Shown piece after piece: positions 15,839 to 23,726 of a stretch of 33,419 nt of DNA. Below the pieces are notes generated by a model. That model saw only the letters and a program-made list of their open reading frames with translations. It was not told the DNA's origin and searched no databases. The number at the start of each line of letters is the position of its first letter. Within the stretch, counting starts at the first letter, position 1. Source of the stretch: Spirochaetota bacterium (lineage in GTDB: Bacteria; Spirochaetota; Spirochaetia; ARS1246); the NCBI GenBank assembly GCA_024275515.1, contig JAJRYZ010000006.1, positions 1 to 33,419 on the forward strand, given 5' to 3'. The translations under genes were made by a program, and so were the position numbers.

Positions 15839-17725
15839 ATGAAAGTGTACCGACACGGGCTCCTCGTGACCGACCTCGCGCGCGATCCTCTCGACTTCCG
15901 CCGCCCGGGACCCGAAGAGGTCCGCAGTGCCCTGCGAGGAATGATTCTCTCCGCTTCCGGCTGGCGCGGCGTCTTTGCGGTCGACGGAAACGAAGAGAGC
16001 CGGACCGCCGAAATCGCCGACGTTCACCGGTTTTTGATCTTTGCCGCCGGACTCGCCTTTTGCTCGTGGCTTAAGGAACGGAGGGGCCGGTCTCCGACGA
16101 TCCTCATCGCCGTCGACACCCGACCAACCGGACCGGAAATCGCCGACGCGCTGGTCTCGACGGCTCTTGGATCGAGATGCAAAGTGCGCTACCTCTTCAT
16201 CGCCGCTGCGCCGGAGATGATGGCCTACGTTAAGACAAGCTCCGATGTCGACGGGTTCGTCTACGTTTCCGCATCGCACAATCCGATTGGTCACAACGGA
16301 CTCAAGTTCGGCGCCGACGACGGGGGTGTCCTGGGCGGAGGAGAGGCCGGGGAGCTGCGCGCCCGGTTTCTCGCGCTGCTCGAACAGGGATCGCTTAACG
16401 CCACGGCGCGGCGCGCGGCATCCTGTGCGACCGGCGCGCGGGAGGCACGACCGGCGGTCTACGCGAAGATCGAGGAGGAAAAGCATCGAGCCCTGGATTC
16501 GTATGCCCGCTTTATGGAAACGGTCGTCGCCGGTCCTTTCGACCACGACGCGGCGGTTCGGCGGATCGACGAAACGCGCCGTCGATGCGAACGGCGTGCA
16601 CTGGGAATCGTCGGCGAGCTCAACGGCAGCGCCCGGTCGGTCAGCATCGATGGGGAGTTCCTTCGCCGGCTCGGAATGACCGTTGCTCTCTACAACAACG
16701 AACCCGGCGCCGTCGTCCACCGGATCGTTCCCGAGGGAGAATCGCTCGACCCGTGCCGCCGGGCGCTCGAGAACACGCGTCGCGAACGGCCGTGTTTCGA
16801 AATCGGATACGTGCCGGACAACGACGGCGACCGGGGAAACCTGGTCTATATCGACGGAACCGGGCGCGCCGTCGTGCTGCATGCGCAGGCGGTTTTCGCG
16901 CTCTCCTGTGTTGCCGAGCTCGCCTATCTGGCGTCGATGGACGACGGGCGGGAAGCGATGGAGCGCACCGCCGTGGTTGTCAACGGCCCGACGTCGATGC
17001 GGATCGATCGTATAGCCGAGCGCTTCGGCGCCCGTGTCTTTCGGACCGAGGTGGGCGAGTCTCAGGTAGTCGGACGCGCGGCCGAGCTCCGGGCCGCAGG
17101 ACTGCGGGTGAGAGTCTTCGGCGAAGGCTCGAACGGCGGAACGATCATCCATCCGTCGAGCGTACGAGACCCGTTGAGCACGATCGCTGCGCTGCTCAAG
17201 CTTCTGCGCATGCCGCCGAGCGCGAATCGGCCTTCGCCTCTCGACGAATGGCGCAGAGTCTGCGGGCTGCGCGGAGCCGATGAAACGACCGTCGCCGAGC
17301 TACTCGCGTCGCTTCCCACGTTTTCAACGACCGGCGCCTACGAGAAACGGGCCGTCATGACGATCGACATCCACGATCACGGAGAGATGAAAAAGCGCTA
17401 CGAAGCGCTCCTTCGGCACGAATGGAGAACGAACGAAGAAACGCTTCGCCGCCGGTTCGGATTCGCCGCGTGGAGAGTAATCAACTACGAAGGGACCCGG
17501 GAGTTGCCCGGCATCGGTAACCGCGACCCGTCCGGCTCGCATCGCGGAGGACTCAAGGTCGTTTTTTCAGATTCGCGGGGACGCGACACGGCTTTCATCT
17601 GGATGCGGGGGTCGGGAACCGAGCCGGTTTTCCGGGTGCTCGCGGACATCGAGGGAGACGACGCCGAAGGAGAAGCGTGGCTCCTCGAGTGGCAGAAACG
17701 GATGATCCGCAGCGCGGCGAAATGA
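15839..17725 (+). CDS. Phosphoglucomutase/phosphomannomutase-family phosphohexomutase
   Basis: This 628-aa alpha-D-phosphohexomutase moves phosphate between C1 and C6 of a hexose, supplying glucose 1-phosphate or mannose 1-phosphate for polysaccharides. The active serine is S146 in VSASHNPIGHNGLKF. The Mg-binding loop is DNDGDR (327-332, usually DGDGDR), the sugar-recognition loop GEGSNGG follows, and the phosphate-binding loop is RGSGTEP. It is longer than the 450-550 aa of most homologues, with extra helical sequence after the serine loop (about residues 165-230). The ATG at 15839 lies 10 bases after the transglutaminase stop. Glucose or mannose specificity cannot be called; the Asn in the metal loop is unusual for the well-studied enzymes. 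Confidence 0.85.
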   Translation: MKVYRHGLLVTDLARDPLDFRRPGPEEVRSALRGMILSASGWRGVFAVDGNEESRTAEIADVHRFLIFAAGLAFCSWLKERRGRSPTILIAVDTRPTGPEIADALVSTALGSRCKVRYLFIAAAPEMMAYVKTSSDVDGFVYVSASHNPIGHNGLKFGADDGGVLGGGEAGELRARFLALLEQGSLNATARRAASCATGAREARPAVYAKIEEEKHRALDSYARFMETVVAGPFDHDAAVRRIDETRRRCERRALGIVGELNGSARSVSIDGEFLRRLGMTVALYNNEPGAVVHRIVPEGESLDPCRRALENTRRERPCFEIGYVPDNDGDRGNLVYIDGTGRAVVLHAQAVFALSCVAELAYLASMDDGREAMERTAVVVNGPTSMRIDRIAERFGARVFRTEVGESQVVGRAAELRAAGLRVRVFGEGSNGGTIIHPSSVRDPLSTIAALLKLLRMPPSANRPSPLDEWRRVCGLRGADETTVAELLASLPTFSTTGAYEKRAVMTIDIHDHGEMKKRYEALLRHEWRTNEETLRRRFGFAAWRVINYEGTRELPGIGNRDPSGSHRGGLKVVFSDSRGRDTAFIWMRGSGTEPVFRVLADIEGDDAEGEAWLLEWQKRMIRSAAK

Positions 17726-17752
17726 TCGCGGCCGCGTCGAACGAGCGGGCGA

Positions 17753-18961
17753 CTACCGCATCGCCTCGGCGAGTCCGCTCGTAAGCTTGTCGATCGCCCA
17801 ATCTGCTTCTTCTTCGCGAATGGTCAACGGAGGGGTAAAGCGAAGCACCGTCGCCGACGCCGGATTGCACAGCAGACCGTGTCGAAGAAGCGACCGGCTC
17901 AGGTCGGCCGCCGACGGCGCGCCGGGCCGAAGCTCGAAGCCGAGCATCAGCCCACGACCCTTGATCCGTTCGATCAGCGAACCCAGCAACGGCTCGAGGC
18001 CCCGACGAATGTGGGCGCCCATCCGGCGGGCGTTCTCCGCGAGACGTTCCTCTTCGAGCACCCTCAACGCGGTTCTCCCGACCGCACACGCGAGCGGGTT
18101 TCCACCAAAGGTCGACCCATGCTCACCGGGAGCGAAAACATCGAGGACGTCACCCCGGGCGAGGACCGCAGATACGGGGCAAAAGCCGCCGCCGAGCGAC
18201 TTCCCGATGATCAGCACGTCCGAACGAACGTTTTCGAAATCTTCGGCGAAAAGCGTTCCGGCCCGCCCAAGGCCGCACTGTATCTCGTCGAAAACCAGAC
18301 ATATGTCGCGTTCCCGGGCGATGCGGCGAATATCGGCGAGGTATCCGTCGGCGGGAACGTTCATCCCGCCCTCGCCCTGGATCGGCTCGACCATGAAGCC
18401 GACCGTGTATTCGGTGACGGCGTCCTCGAGCGCCCGCGCGTCGCCGAAAGGTATGACCTTGAATCCGGACGGAAACGGACCGAACCCCTTTTTGTATTTC
18501 TCCACCGTGCTAAAGGAGATGATAGCGATGGTGCGCCCGTGGAAGTTACCGTCGCAAACGATGATCTCCGCACGATCCTCGGGAACACCCCGCTTCGTGT
18601 ACCCCCACTTTCGAACCGCTTTGAGCGCCGTCTCGACCGCCTCGGCGCCCGAGTTCATAAAGAGCACCTTTCGCGAATGAGACAGCGTGCAAATCTCTTC
18701 GGAAAACGGTCCGATCTGATCGGTACGAAAAGCGCGGGAAATGAGCGAGAGCTTTCCGGCCTGCTCGGTAAGTGTCGCGAGGATGCTCGGATGACGGTGG
18801 CCGTGATTGACGGCGCTGTAGGCTGAAACACAATCGAGGTACCTTCTCCCCTCCACGTCCCACACCCATACGCCTTCCGCACGCGAGGCGACCATATCGA
18901 GCGGCTTGTAGTTCGAAGCGCCGTAGGTGTCTTCCAGCCGGATATACTCGTCGGTAGTCAT
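17753..18961 (-). CDS. rocD: Ornithine--oxo-acid aminotransferase (class III)
   Basis: This 402-aa PLP enzyme most likely converts ornithine and 2-oxoglutarate to glutamate semialdehyde and glutamate in arginine/ornithine and proline metabolism. Class III blocks are intact: NSGAEAVETALKAVRKWG (103-120), DGNFHGRT (137-143), VEPIQGEGG (191-199), VFDEIQCGLGR (223-233, D225) and the PLP lysine K254 in IIGKSLGGGF. NYKPLDMVASRAEGVWVWD at the N-terminus matches ornithine rather than acetylornithine aminotransferases. The ATG at 18961 has AGAGGTG 5 bases upstream, which decides the start over a further 26 in-frame codons. A promoter at 19006-19035 fits. Confidence 0.92.
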   Translation of the reverse strand: MTTDEYIRLEDTYGASNYKPLDMVASRAEGVWVWDVEGRRYLDCVSAYSAVNHGHRHPSILATLTEQAGKLSLISRAFRTDQIGPFSEEICTLSHSRKVLFMNSGAEAVETALKAVRKWGYTKRGVPEDRAEIIVCDGNFHGRTIAIISFSTVEKYKKGFGPFPSGFKVIPFGDARALEDAVTEYTVGFMVEPIQGEGGMNVPADGYLADIRRIARERDICLVFDEIQCGLGRAGTLFAEDFENVRSDVLIIGKSLGGGFCPVSAVLARGDVLDVFAPGEHGSTFGGNPLACAVGRTALRVLEEERLAENARRMGAHIRRGLEPLLGSLIERIKGRGLMLGFELRPGAPSAADLSRSLLRHGLLCNPASATVLRFTPPLTIREEEADWAIDKLTSGLAEAMR

Positions 18962-19005
18962 GCACGCACCTCTGTTGTGTGAAATCGGTCTCCCGAGGTC
19001 GCCCA

Positions 19006-19035
19006 AGTATAGTATCCGGCTCGGCGACGGGTCAA
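19006..19035 (-). promoter_or_regulatory. Predicted rocD promoter
   Basis: On the minus strand TTGACC (19035-19030) and TATACT (19011-19006) are separated by 18 bases. Transcription would begin close to 18999, giving a leader of about 40 bases before the rocD ATG at 18961. It lies between the stop of the MutY-like gene and rocD, so rocD is probably transcribed independently of it. Confidence 0.5.
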
Positions 19036-19078
19036 TCAACGACGAATCCCGGCCACGACTCCGGAGGAGAGCGGGTCT

Positions 19079-19960
19079 CTACTCGGCGATGCGGTATCGA
19101 TCGGAACGTTCCGCGATCAACCCCTCCGCGGCGAGGCGGCGCGCGCAGGTCTCGATCCGTGATCGCTCGAAAGGCAGATCGCGCACGAGCAGATCGATCC
19201 GGCATTCGCCGTTCTCGATCAGGCGCGCGAGTATCCGCCCGCGTACCTGGCGATCGGACCCTTCGTACGGACGCTGCCGAGCGTGGCCGGCGCTCCGCCT
19301 CCCCGGGTTCGCGACTCGCCGCTTGAGCATGGCCCCGTAGTCCATCAGCGCGTAGTGCCAGCCCCGCGGGTCGTCGCGATCGAGCGCGGCCTCGGCGATC
19401 GATTTGATCCGACGGTCGGGAACGAGAACTCGATCATGAAAGAAGAAATAGATATAAACGCCGCGTATGTTGGTCTCGAGATAGAGGACCGGAACGGAAT
19501 AGGCGAACGACATGACCGCGGCCGCGGTCGCATCGCCGACCGACGGGAATGTTTTCAACTCCGTCTCGGTTCGTGGGATCCTCCCGCCGTACCGGTCGAC
19601 GACCCGCCGTGCGATATCGAGCAACGCTCTTCCTCGTCGGTAATAGCCCAGTCCTCGCCACGCATCGAGAACCTCGCGAAGCGATGCCGCCGCAAGCGAC
19701 TCGACGTCGGGCCACCGTTCGAGAAACCGACGGTACTTGGGCAGCACGCGCGCGACCGGGGTTTGTTGAAGCATGATCTCCGAAACGAGAATCCGATACG
19801 GATCCGAAGTATCGCGCCACGGCATCGGGCGACCGTGCGCGCGGTAAAAATCACGGACGATTCGTCGGAACCGTGCGATGAGAGACGACGAAGGAAGCGC
19901 TCCGGCGAAATCCCCGAACGGCGCAGGCGGTTGATATGAGCGGTCGTCGGCCGATTTCAC
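19079..19960 (-). CDS. MutY-like HhH-GPD DNA glycosylase lacking the Fe-S cluster
   Basis: This 293-aa base-excision repair glycosylase is closest to A/G-specific adenine glycosylase. PMPWRDTSDPYRILVSEIMLQQTPV (from residue 45, with E61 at the catalytic Glu position) and WRGLGYYRRGR are typical MutY blocks. Three departures stand out. The helix-hairpin-helix catalytic Asp (LDGNV in E. coli MutY) is E162 in YLETNIRG. The conserved Ser in the hairpin is A144. After MDYGAMLK no cysteines of a 4Fe-4S motif occur. There is also no NUDIX-like C-terminal 8-oxoG recognition domain; a short helix-turn-helix-like tail (about 240-290) replaces it. The start is the GTG at 19960. Whether it removes adenine opposite 8-oxoG is not certain. 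Confidence 0.83.
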   Translation of the reverse strand: MKSADDRSYQPPAPFGDFAGALPSSSLIARFRRIVRDFYRAHGRPMPWRDTSDPYRILVSEIMLQQTPVARVLPKYRRFLERWPDVESLAAASLREVLDAWRGLGYYRRGRALLDIARRVVDRYGGRIPRTETELKTFPSVGDATAAAVMSFAYSVPVLYLETNIRGVYIYFFFHDRVLVPDRRIKSIAEAALDRDDPRGWHYALMDYGAMLKRRVANPGRRSAGHARQRPYEGSDRQVRGRILARLIENGECRIDLLVRDLPFERSRIETCARRLAAEGLIAERSDRYRIAE

Positions 19961-20004
19961 GACGGGAAGTGCCCCATGAGAGCGATTCGCGGTAAGATGG
20001 AAAG

Positions 20005-21054
20005 ATGAGACGCATCGGAATCGTGGCGGACCCGCTCTTCAGACGGCACGATAACGGGCCCGGCCATCCCGAATCGCCGGAGAGGCTCGACGCGGTCGAA
20101 CGCGGAATAGCGAGGTTTGCGGAGAACGCCGCGTATACGCTCCTCGGTCGTCGTCCCGCGACGACCGAGGAACTCGCGAAGGTCCACTCGCTTGACTACA
20201 TCGCGACCGTCGAGCGGACCGCCGCGCGGAACATCACCGTTCTGGACGGCGATACGCGCGCGAATCGCTTTAGCTACGAAGTCGCCGTCAACGCCGTCGG
20301 CGGCGCGATCGACGCGGTCGACTCGCTCCTCGCCGGCAACGTACAAGCGGCTTTCTGCGCGATTCGCCCTCCGGGGCATCACGCCGAGTTCGACCGCGCC
20401 ATGGGGTTCTGCATTTTCAACACGGCGGCCGTCGTCGCGCTCCACGCACTTGCGAAACACCGACTCACGCGAATCGTCATTTTCGACTGGGACGTGCATC
20501 ACGGAAACGGAACGATGCATTGTTTCTACGATGACGACCGGGTGCTGTACGTTTCGCTGCATCAGTCTCCGCACTATCCGGGTACCGGAGCGATCGACGA
20601 GGTCGGTCGAGGCGCCGGCGCCGGATACACGGTGAACGTCCCGCTCCCGCCCGGGTGCGGCGACGCCGACTACCTCGCGAGCGTCGACGAGATAGTCGCG
20701 CCGCTCCTCGCCGGCTGGGCGCCGGAGCTGTTGATTATTTCCGCCGGATACGATGCCCATCACCTCGACCCCCTTGCGTCGATGAATCTCTCAAGCGCCG
20801 CGTACGGGGCCGTCACATCGCGGACGACCGGCGCCGTTCCGGCGAGCACGCCCGTACTCGTCGTCCTCGAGGGCGGCTACGATCTCACCGCGCTCGAGGA
20901 GGGAACGCTGCAAACGCTCACCGCGCTGTCCGGGTCGTTCAACGAATATGAGACGTCGGGCCGCCCGGGGAGATCGTGTCGTTTTGTTATCGAATCGGTC
21001 CGCACGGCGCTCGCCCCCTATCACCACGATTTCGACCGCTCGTCGGCGCGATAG
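20005..21054 (+). CDS. Histone deacetylase/acetoin utilisation (AcuC)-like zinc amidohydrolase
   Basis: This is a 349-aa member of the arginase/deacetylase fold that removes acetyl groups from lysine, polyamines or similar amides. The His pair H125-H126 in RPPGHHAE is the catalytic charge relay. Zinc ligands are D163 and H165 in DWDVHHGNGT and D250 in SAGYDAHHLDPL. EGGYD near residue 293 carries the catalytic Tyr. The GNGT run and the DPL segment match bacterial AcuC/HDAC-like enzymes. The start is the ATG at 20005, 44 bases from the divergent glycosylase start, with only a weak GGAAAG before it. The substrate (acetylated protein or acetylpolyamine) cannot be read from sequence. Confidence 0.92.
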   Translation: MRRIGIVADPLFRRHDNGPGHPESPERLDAVERGIARFAENAAYTLLGRRPATTEELAKVHSLDYIATVERTAARNITVLDGDTRANRFSYEVAVNAVGGAIDAVDSLLAGNVQAAFCAIRPPGHHAEFDRAMGFCIFNTAAVVALHALAKHRLTRIVIFDWDVHHGNGTMHCFYDDDRVLYVSLHQSPHYPGTGAIDEVGRGAGAGYTVNVPLPPGCGDADYLASVDEIVAPLLAGWAPELLIISAGYDAHHLDPLASMNLSSAAYGAVTSRTTGAVPASTPVLVVLEGGYDLTALEEGTLQTLTALSGSFNEYETSGRPGRSCRFVIESVRTALAPYHHDFDRSSAR

Positions 21055-21066
21055 GCGGCGACCGCG

Positions 21067-22131
21067 CTACGCTTTCCCGCCGCGTTCCGAACGCTTTCGG
21101 GCCTGCTCGGCCTTTCGGCTGATCCGGTTCCAGATTCCCGTGATTCCCATCGCCTTTTTCATGTCGACGAGCGTTTGCCGGGCGACTTCTCTCATTCGAA
21201 CCGTTCCGTCGAAAAGCACCTCGTCCACGTAGCCGCTTTTCGCCTCGATCATCGCCCTACGTTCGCGTATCGGGTTCAGAAACTCGTTGATCGCGTCGGT
21301 GAGTTTTCGCTTGACCTCGACGTCGCCGACGGCGCCCTCGCGGTATCGCCTTTTCAGGTCCGCAACCTCCTCGACGTCGCGGTTAAACGCGTCGTGGTAG
21401 ATGAAAACCGGATTGCCCTCCACACGACCGGGAATGTCGGCGCGAATACGATTCGGATCGGTGTACATGCCTTTCACCTTCTTGGCGACCGTTCGTTCGT
21501 CGTCGGAAAGCAGGATCGCGTTACCGAGAGATTTGGACATCTTCGCGTCGCCGTCGGTTCCGACCAGCGTAGGCACGTCCCCCACCATGACATCGGGAAT
21601 CGGAAAAACCTCCCCGTAGAGGTTGTTGAAACGCCTCGCGATTTCCCTGGTCAGTTCGACATGCGCCTCGTTGTCTTTTCCCACCGGCACGAGGTGCGCC
21701 CGGGGCATGAGGATGTCGGCCGCCTGCAAAACCGGATATCCGAGCAGCCCGAACGGCATCTCGGCGAGATTCGCCGACTTCGCCATATCTTTCAGACTGG
21801 GAAGACGCTGAAGACGCGGGACGGTGATGAGCATTTCGAAGAAAAGATTCATCTCATACACCTCGTGTACCGCCGACTGGAGATAGATGACCGCCTTCGA
21901 CGGATCTATTCCGCAGGCGAGATAGTCGGCAACCATCTGCCGCGCGTTCTCACAGATCGCCTCGATGGAGTCCTTCTCCGCCTTCGTCGTCAGAGTATGC
22001 AAATCGGCGATAATGAAATAACACTCGTAGGAATCCTGAAGTCGGACACGATTGGCGAGAGAACCGACGTAATGTCCGAGGTGAAGCCTGCCGGTAGGGC
22101 GATCGCCGGTGAGGATGCGTTTCTTTTCCAT
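21067..22131 (-). CDS. trpS: Tryptophanyl-tRNA synthetase
   Basis: This 354-aa class I aminoacyl-tRNA synthetase charges tRNA-Trp. The HIGH motif appears as HLGH (17-20) after TGDRPTGRL, and KMSKS is at 197-201 in [23 protein letters not shown] (131-142) and [18 protein letters not shown] (148-165) are typical TrpRS blocks. The AAGGA ribosome binding site ends 4 bases before the ATG at 22131. The gene sits 80 bases after the AI-2E/PerM family gene on the same strand and converges with the deacetylase gene across 12 bases. Confidence 0.96.
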   Translation of the reverse strand: MEKKRILTGDRPTGRLHLGHYVGSLANRVRLQDSYECYFIIADLHTLTTKAEKDSIEAICENARQMVADYLACGIDPSKAVIYLQSAVHEVYEMNLFFEMLITVPRLQRLPSLKDMAKSANLAEMPFGLLGYPVLQAADILMPRAHLVPVGKDNEAHVELTREIARRFNNLYGEVFPIPDVMVGDVPTLVGTDGDAKMSKSLGNAILLSDDERTVAKKVKGMYTDPNRIRADIPGRVEGNPVFIYHDAFNRDVEEVADLKRRYREGAVGDVEVKRKLTDAINEFLNPIRERRAMIEAKSGYVDEVLFDGTVRMREVARQTLVDMKKAMGITGIWNRISRKAEQARKRSERGGKA

Positions 22132-22211
22132 GCTTTCCTTCTGTATGTCCTATATGTCGGACGAATCGAGTTGATCGGGACTCGCCCCGCCGGTCGGTAG
22201 CGGAAGAACGG

Positions 22212-23294
22212 TCAATCGCCCGACCCGGCGCGGTTCGCGCGACCGCGAAGCGCCGGCGGCCTGCGCCCGTATCCTTTTCCCATTAGAACGCCGAGGGGGC
22301 GTAGCGCCGGAACGTTCTCGCACACTATTTTTACCGCGACCGTCATCGGCGTAGCAAGCAGCATACCGACCGCTCCCCACAGCCACCCCCAGAATATCAG
22401 GCTGAAGAGTACGAGAAACGGGGAGAGATCGAGCCTGTGCCCCTGCAACCGCGGATCGAGAATGTTTCCGATCAGCGTCTGGATGGCGAGCATCGCGACC
22501 ATCACCGCAACCGCTTTGCCGGATTCGTCCGGAACGAACTGCACCACCCCTATCACCGAGGTAACAACGAAATGCACGGTCGAACCGACGCTGGGGATGA
22601 AGTTCAAGACGAATCCCAGAAAACCCCAGATGACCGGAAAATCCATGCCGATGATCCGCAACGAGATCCAGATGAAGAATCCCGTCGCCGCGCTTATGAG
22701 AAGCTTGAGCGTGAGATAGCGGCCGATCTGCTGGTTGATATGCTCGATCACAAGACCGATCCTCTCGCTCGTCTGCTCCTCGAAAGCCAACTCGAGCTTG
22801 CGTTTCATGTAGGGCCGTTCGAGCAGGAGGAAGATCAGAAAGATAGTGACGATAAAAAGCGTCGTTACGAAGTCGATAAAGCCCCCGGACAGCGAGATAA
22901 GATATCCCCGAATCATGTGCGACCAATCGAAACCGCCGAGCAGGTCCGTCGGCACGCCGAAACGTTCGTTCAAGCCCTGCGTAACCGAATCGAGCAACTC
23001 CTGCAAACGCTGCTGATATCGTGGGAATATCCGGACGAAGGACTGAATGCTGTTGAAGAAAAACAGCCCGACCAGAAAAAACACGCCGAGGATCATGAGG
23101 ATTAGAAGGATGATCGCCACGACCTTCGGTATCTTGAACCTGCTGAGAAACTCGACGGCCGGGGCGAGCACGAACGAAACGAGAACCGCGATCACCAGCG
23201 GCATCAGCACGGGTTGCGCATAGTCGATTGCTACGCTGAATAGTCCCACGGCGATAGCGGCGAGAAGGAAAAGAGAGACGCGCTGGGTATTCAT
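22212..23294 (-). CDS. AI-2E/PerM family (UPF0118) membrane protein
   Basis: This 360-aa integral membrane protein is of the AI-2E transporter family, whose members have been linked to autoinducer-2 export, Na+/H+ exchange or permease roles. It has about eight helices: two near residues 8-45 (FLLAAIAVGLFSV, LMPLVIAVLVSFVLAP), one at about 62-85 (VVAIILLILMILGVFFLVGLF), one around FIDFVTTLFIVTIFLIFLLL, and a C-terminal set around SAATGFFIWISL and FLVLFSLIFWGWLWG. PSVGSTVHF is a family-typical re-entrant segment. The ATG at 23294 (MNTQRVSLFLL) begins right at the first helix. Only a distant AGGA is visible upstream. Substrate unknown. Confidence 0.87.
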   Translation of the reverse strand: MNTQRVSLFLLAAIAVGLFSVAIDYAQPVLMPLVIAVLVSFVLAPAVEFLSRFKIPKVVAIILLILMILGVFFLVGLFFFNSIQSFVRIFPRYQQRLQELLDSVTQGLNERFGVPTDLLGGFDWSHMIRGYLISLSGGFIDFVTTLFIVTIFLIFLLLERPYMKRKLELAFEEQTSERIGLVIEHINQQIGRYLTLKLLISAATGFFIWISLRIIGMDFPVIWGFLGFVLNFIPSVGSTVHFVVTSVIGVVQFVPDESGKAVAVMVAMLAIQTLIGNILDPRLQGHRLDLSPFLVLFSLIFWGWLWGAVGMLLATPMTVAVKIVCENVPALRPLGVLMGKGYGRRPPALRGRANRAGSGD

Positions 23295-23441
23295 TTCGGC
23301 GGAACGTCCTGCGGGCGGTCGACGGCGCCCGTGTCGAGTGCTCCGGTCGCGAATTGCCGCGCGCGCCACAATCGGCGATAGTCCATGCGCTTGAACATAG
23401 CAGTTAGAAGGCGCACGGCCAACCCATCCAACGCACCCAGA

Positions 23442-23477
23442 GCAACTCTCGATATGGCAAGCCATGTCGAGAATTGC
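23442..23477. repeat. Long imperfect hairpin, 17-base arms
   Basis: Arms 23442-23458 and 23461-23477 pair with one mismatch (46/73) and one wobble (53/66) around a two-base centre. It lies in the 432-base gap between the PerM-type gene and fucI and is followed directly by the 10-base palindrome CTGCCGGCAG at 23478-23487. There is no T-run on either strand, and neither neighbour ends here, so it is not a normal terminator. Confidence 0.7.
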
Positions 23478-23500
23478 CTGCCGGCAGTACACGAATGAGA

Positions 23501-23549
23501 CTTTCTCGTGGCGTTTCGCCGGTCGGTACCGGCGAAACGTCACAGAAAG
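23501..23549. repeat. Second long hairpin, 22 base pairs with one bulge
   Basis: The arms are 23501-23523 and 23528-23549 with the loop CGGT (23524-23527). The inner 16 pairs are unbroken apart from a G/T wobble (11/40). A single bulged C at 23507 then separates six more pairs (CTTTCT with AGAAAG). No T-run follows. It lies about 113 bases before the fucI -35 box and 24 bases from the first hairpin, so the two look like one structured element. Confidence 0.75.
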
Positions 23550-23661
23550 ACGAAGCGAACAGTAGTTTCAGTTTCAAAATGAGAATCCCTGACACAGCCA
23601 CGATCGGAGGCGCCGGCGCCCGATTTCCGTCCGGGACGTCGTGCCGGAATCGCCGCCTCGG

Positions 23662-23690
23662 TTGCCAACGTCATGGTGTTGAGAGATAAT
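23662..23690 (+). promoter_or_regulatory. Predicted fucI promoter
   Basis: TTGCCA at 23662-23667 and GATAAT at 23685-23690 are separated by exactly 17 bases, five of six matches to consensus in each box. Transcription would start near 23697, giving a leader of about 30 bases that contains the GGAGG ribosome binding site before the fucI ATG at 23727. Confidence 0.65.
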
Positions 23691-23726
23691 GGGCCGCAAA
23701 CTAAGGAGCTTTCGGAGGTACAGTTT

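Larger units (their letters stand above)
23295..23726. other. 432-base intergenic region upstream of perM-type gene and fucI
   Basis: The region is divergent between the two genes. It holds two long hairpins (23442-23477 and 23501-23549), a small palindrome, and the fucI promoter at 23662-23690. From 23295 to 23441 I see nothing definite. Open frames across the hairpins give no protein I recognise. A regulator-binding site for fucose is possible but not identified. Confidence 0.6.

Noticed and set aside
15803-17152. A 449-codon minus-strand open frame opposite the phosphohexomutase
   Set aside because: Same reason: the plus-strand gene has the serine, metal and phosphate loops, and the antisense frame resembles no family.
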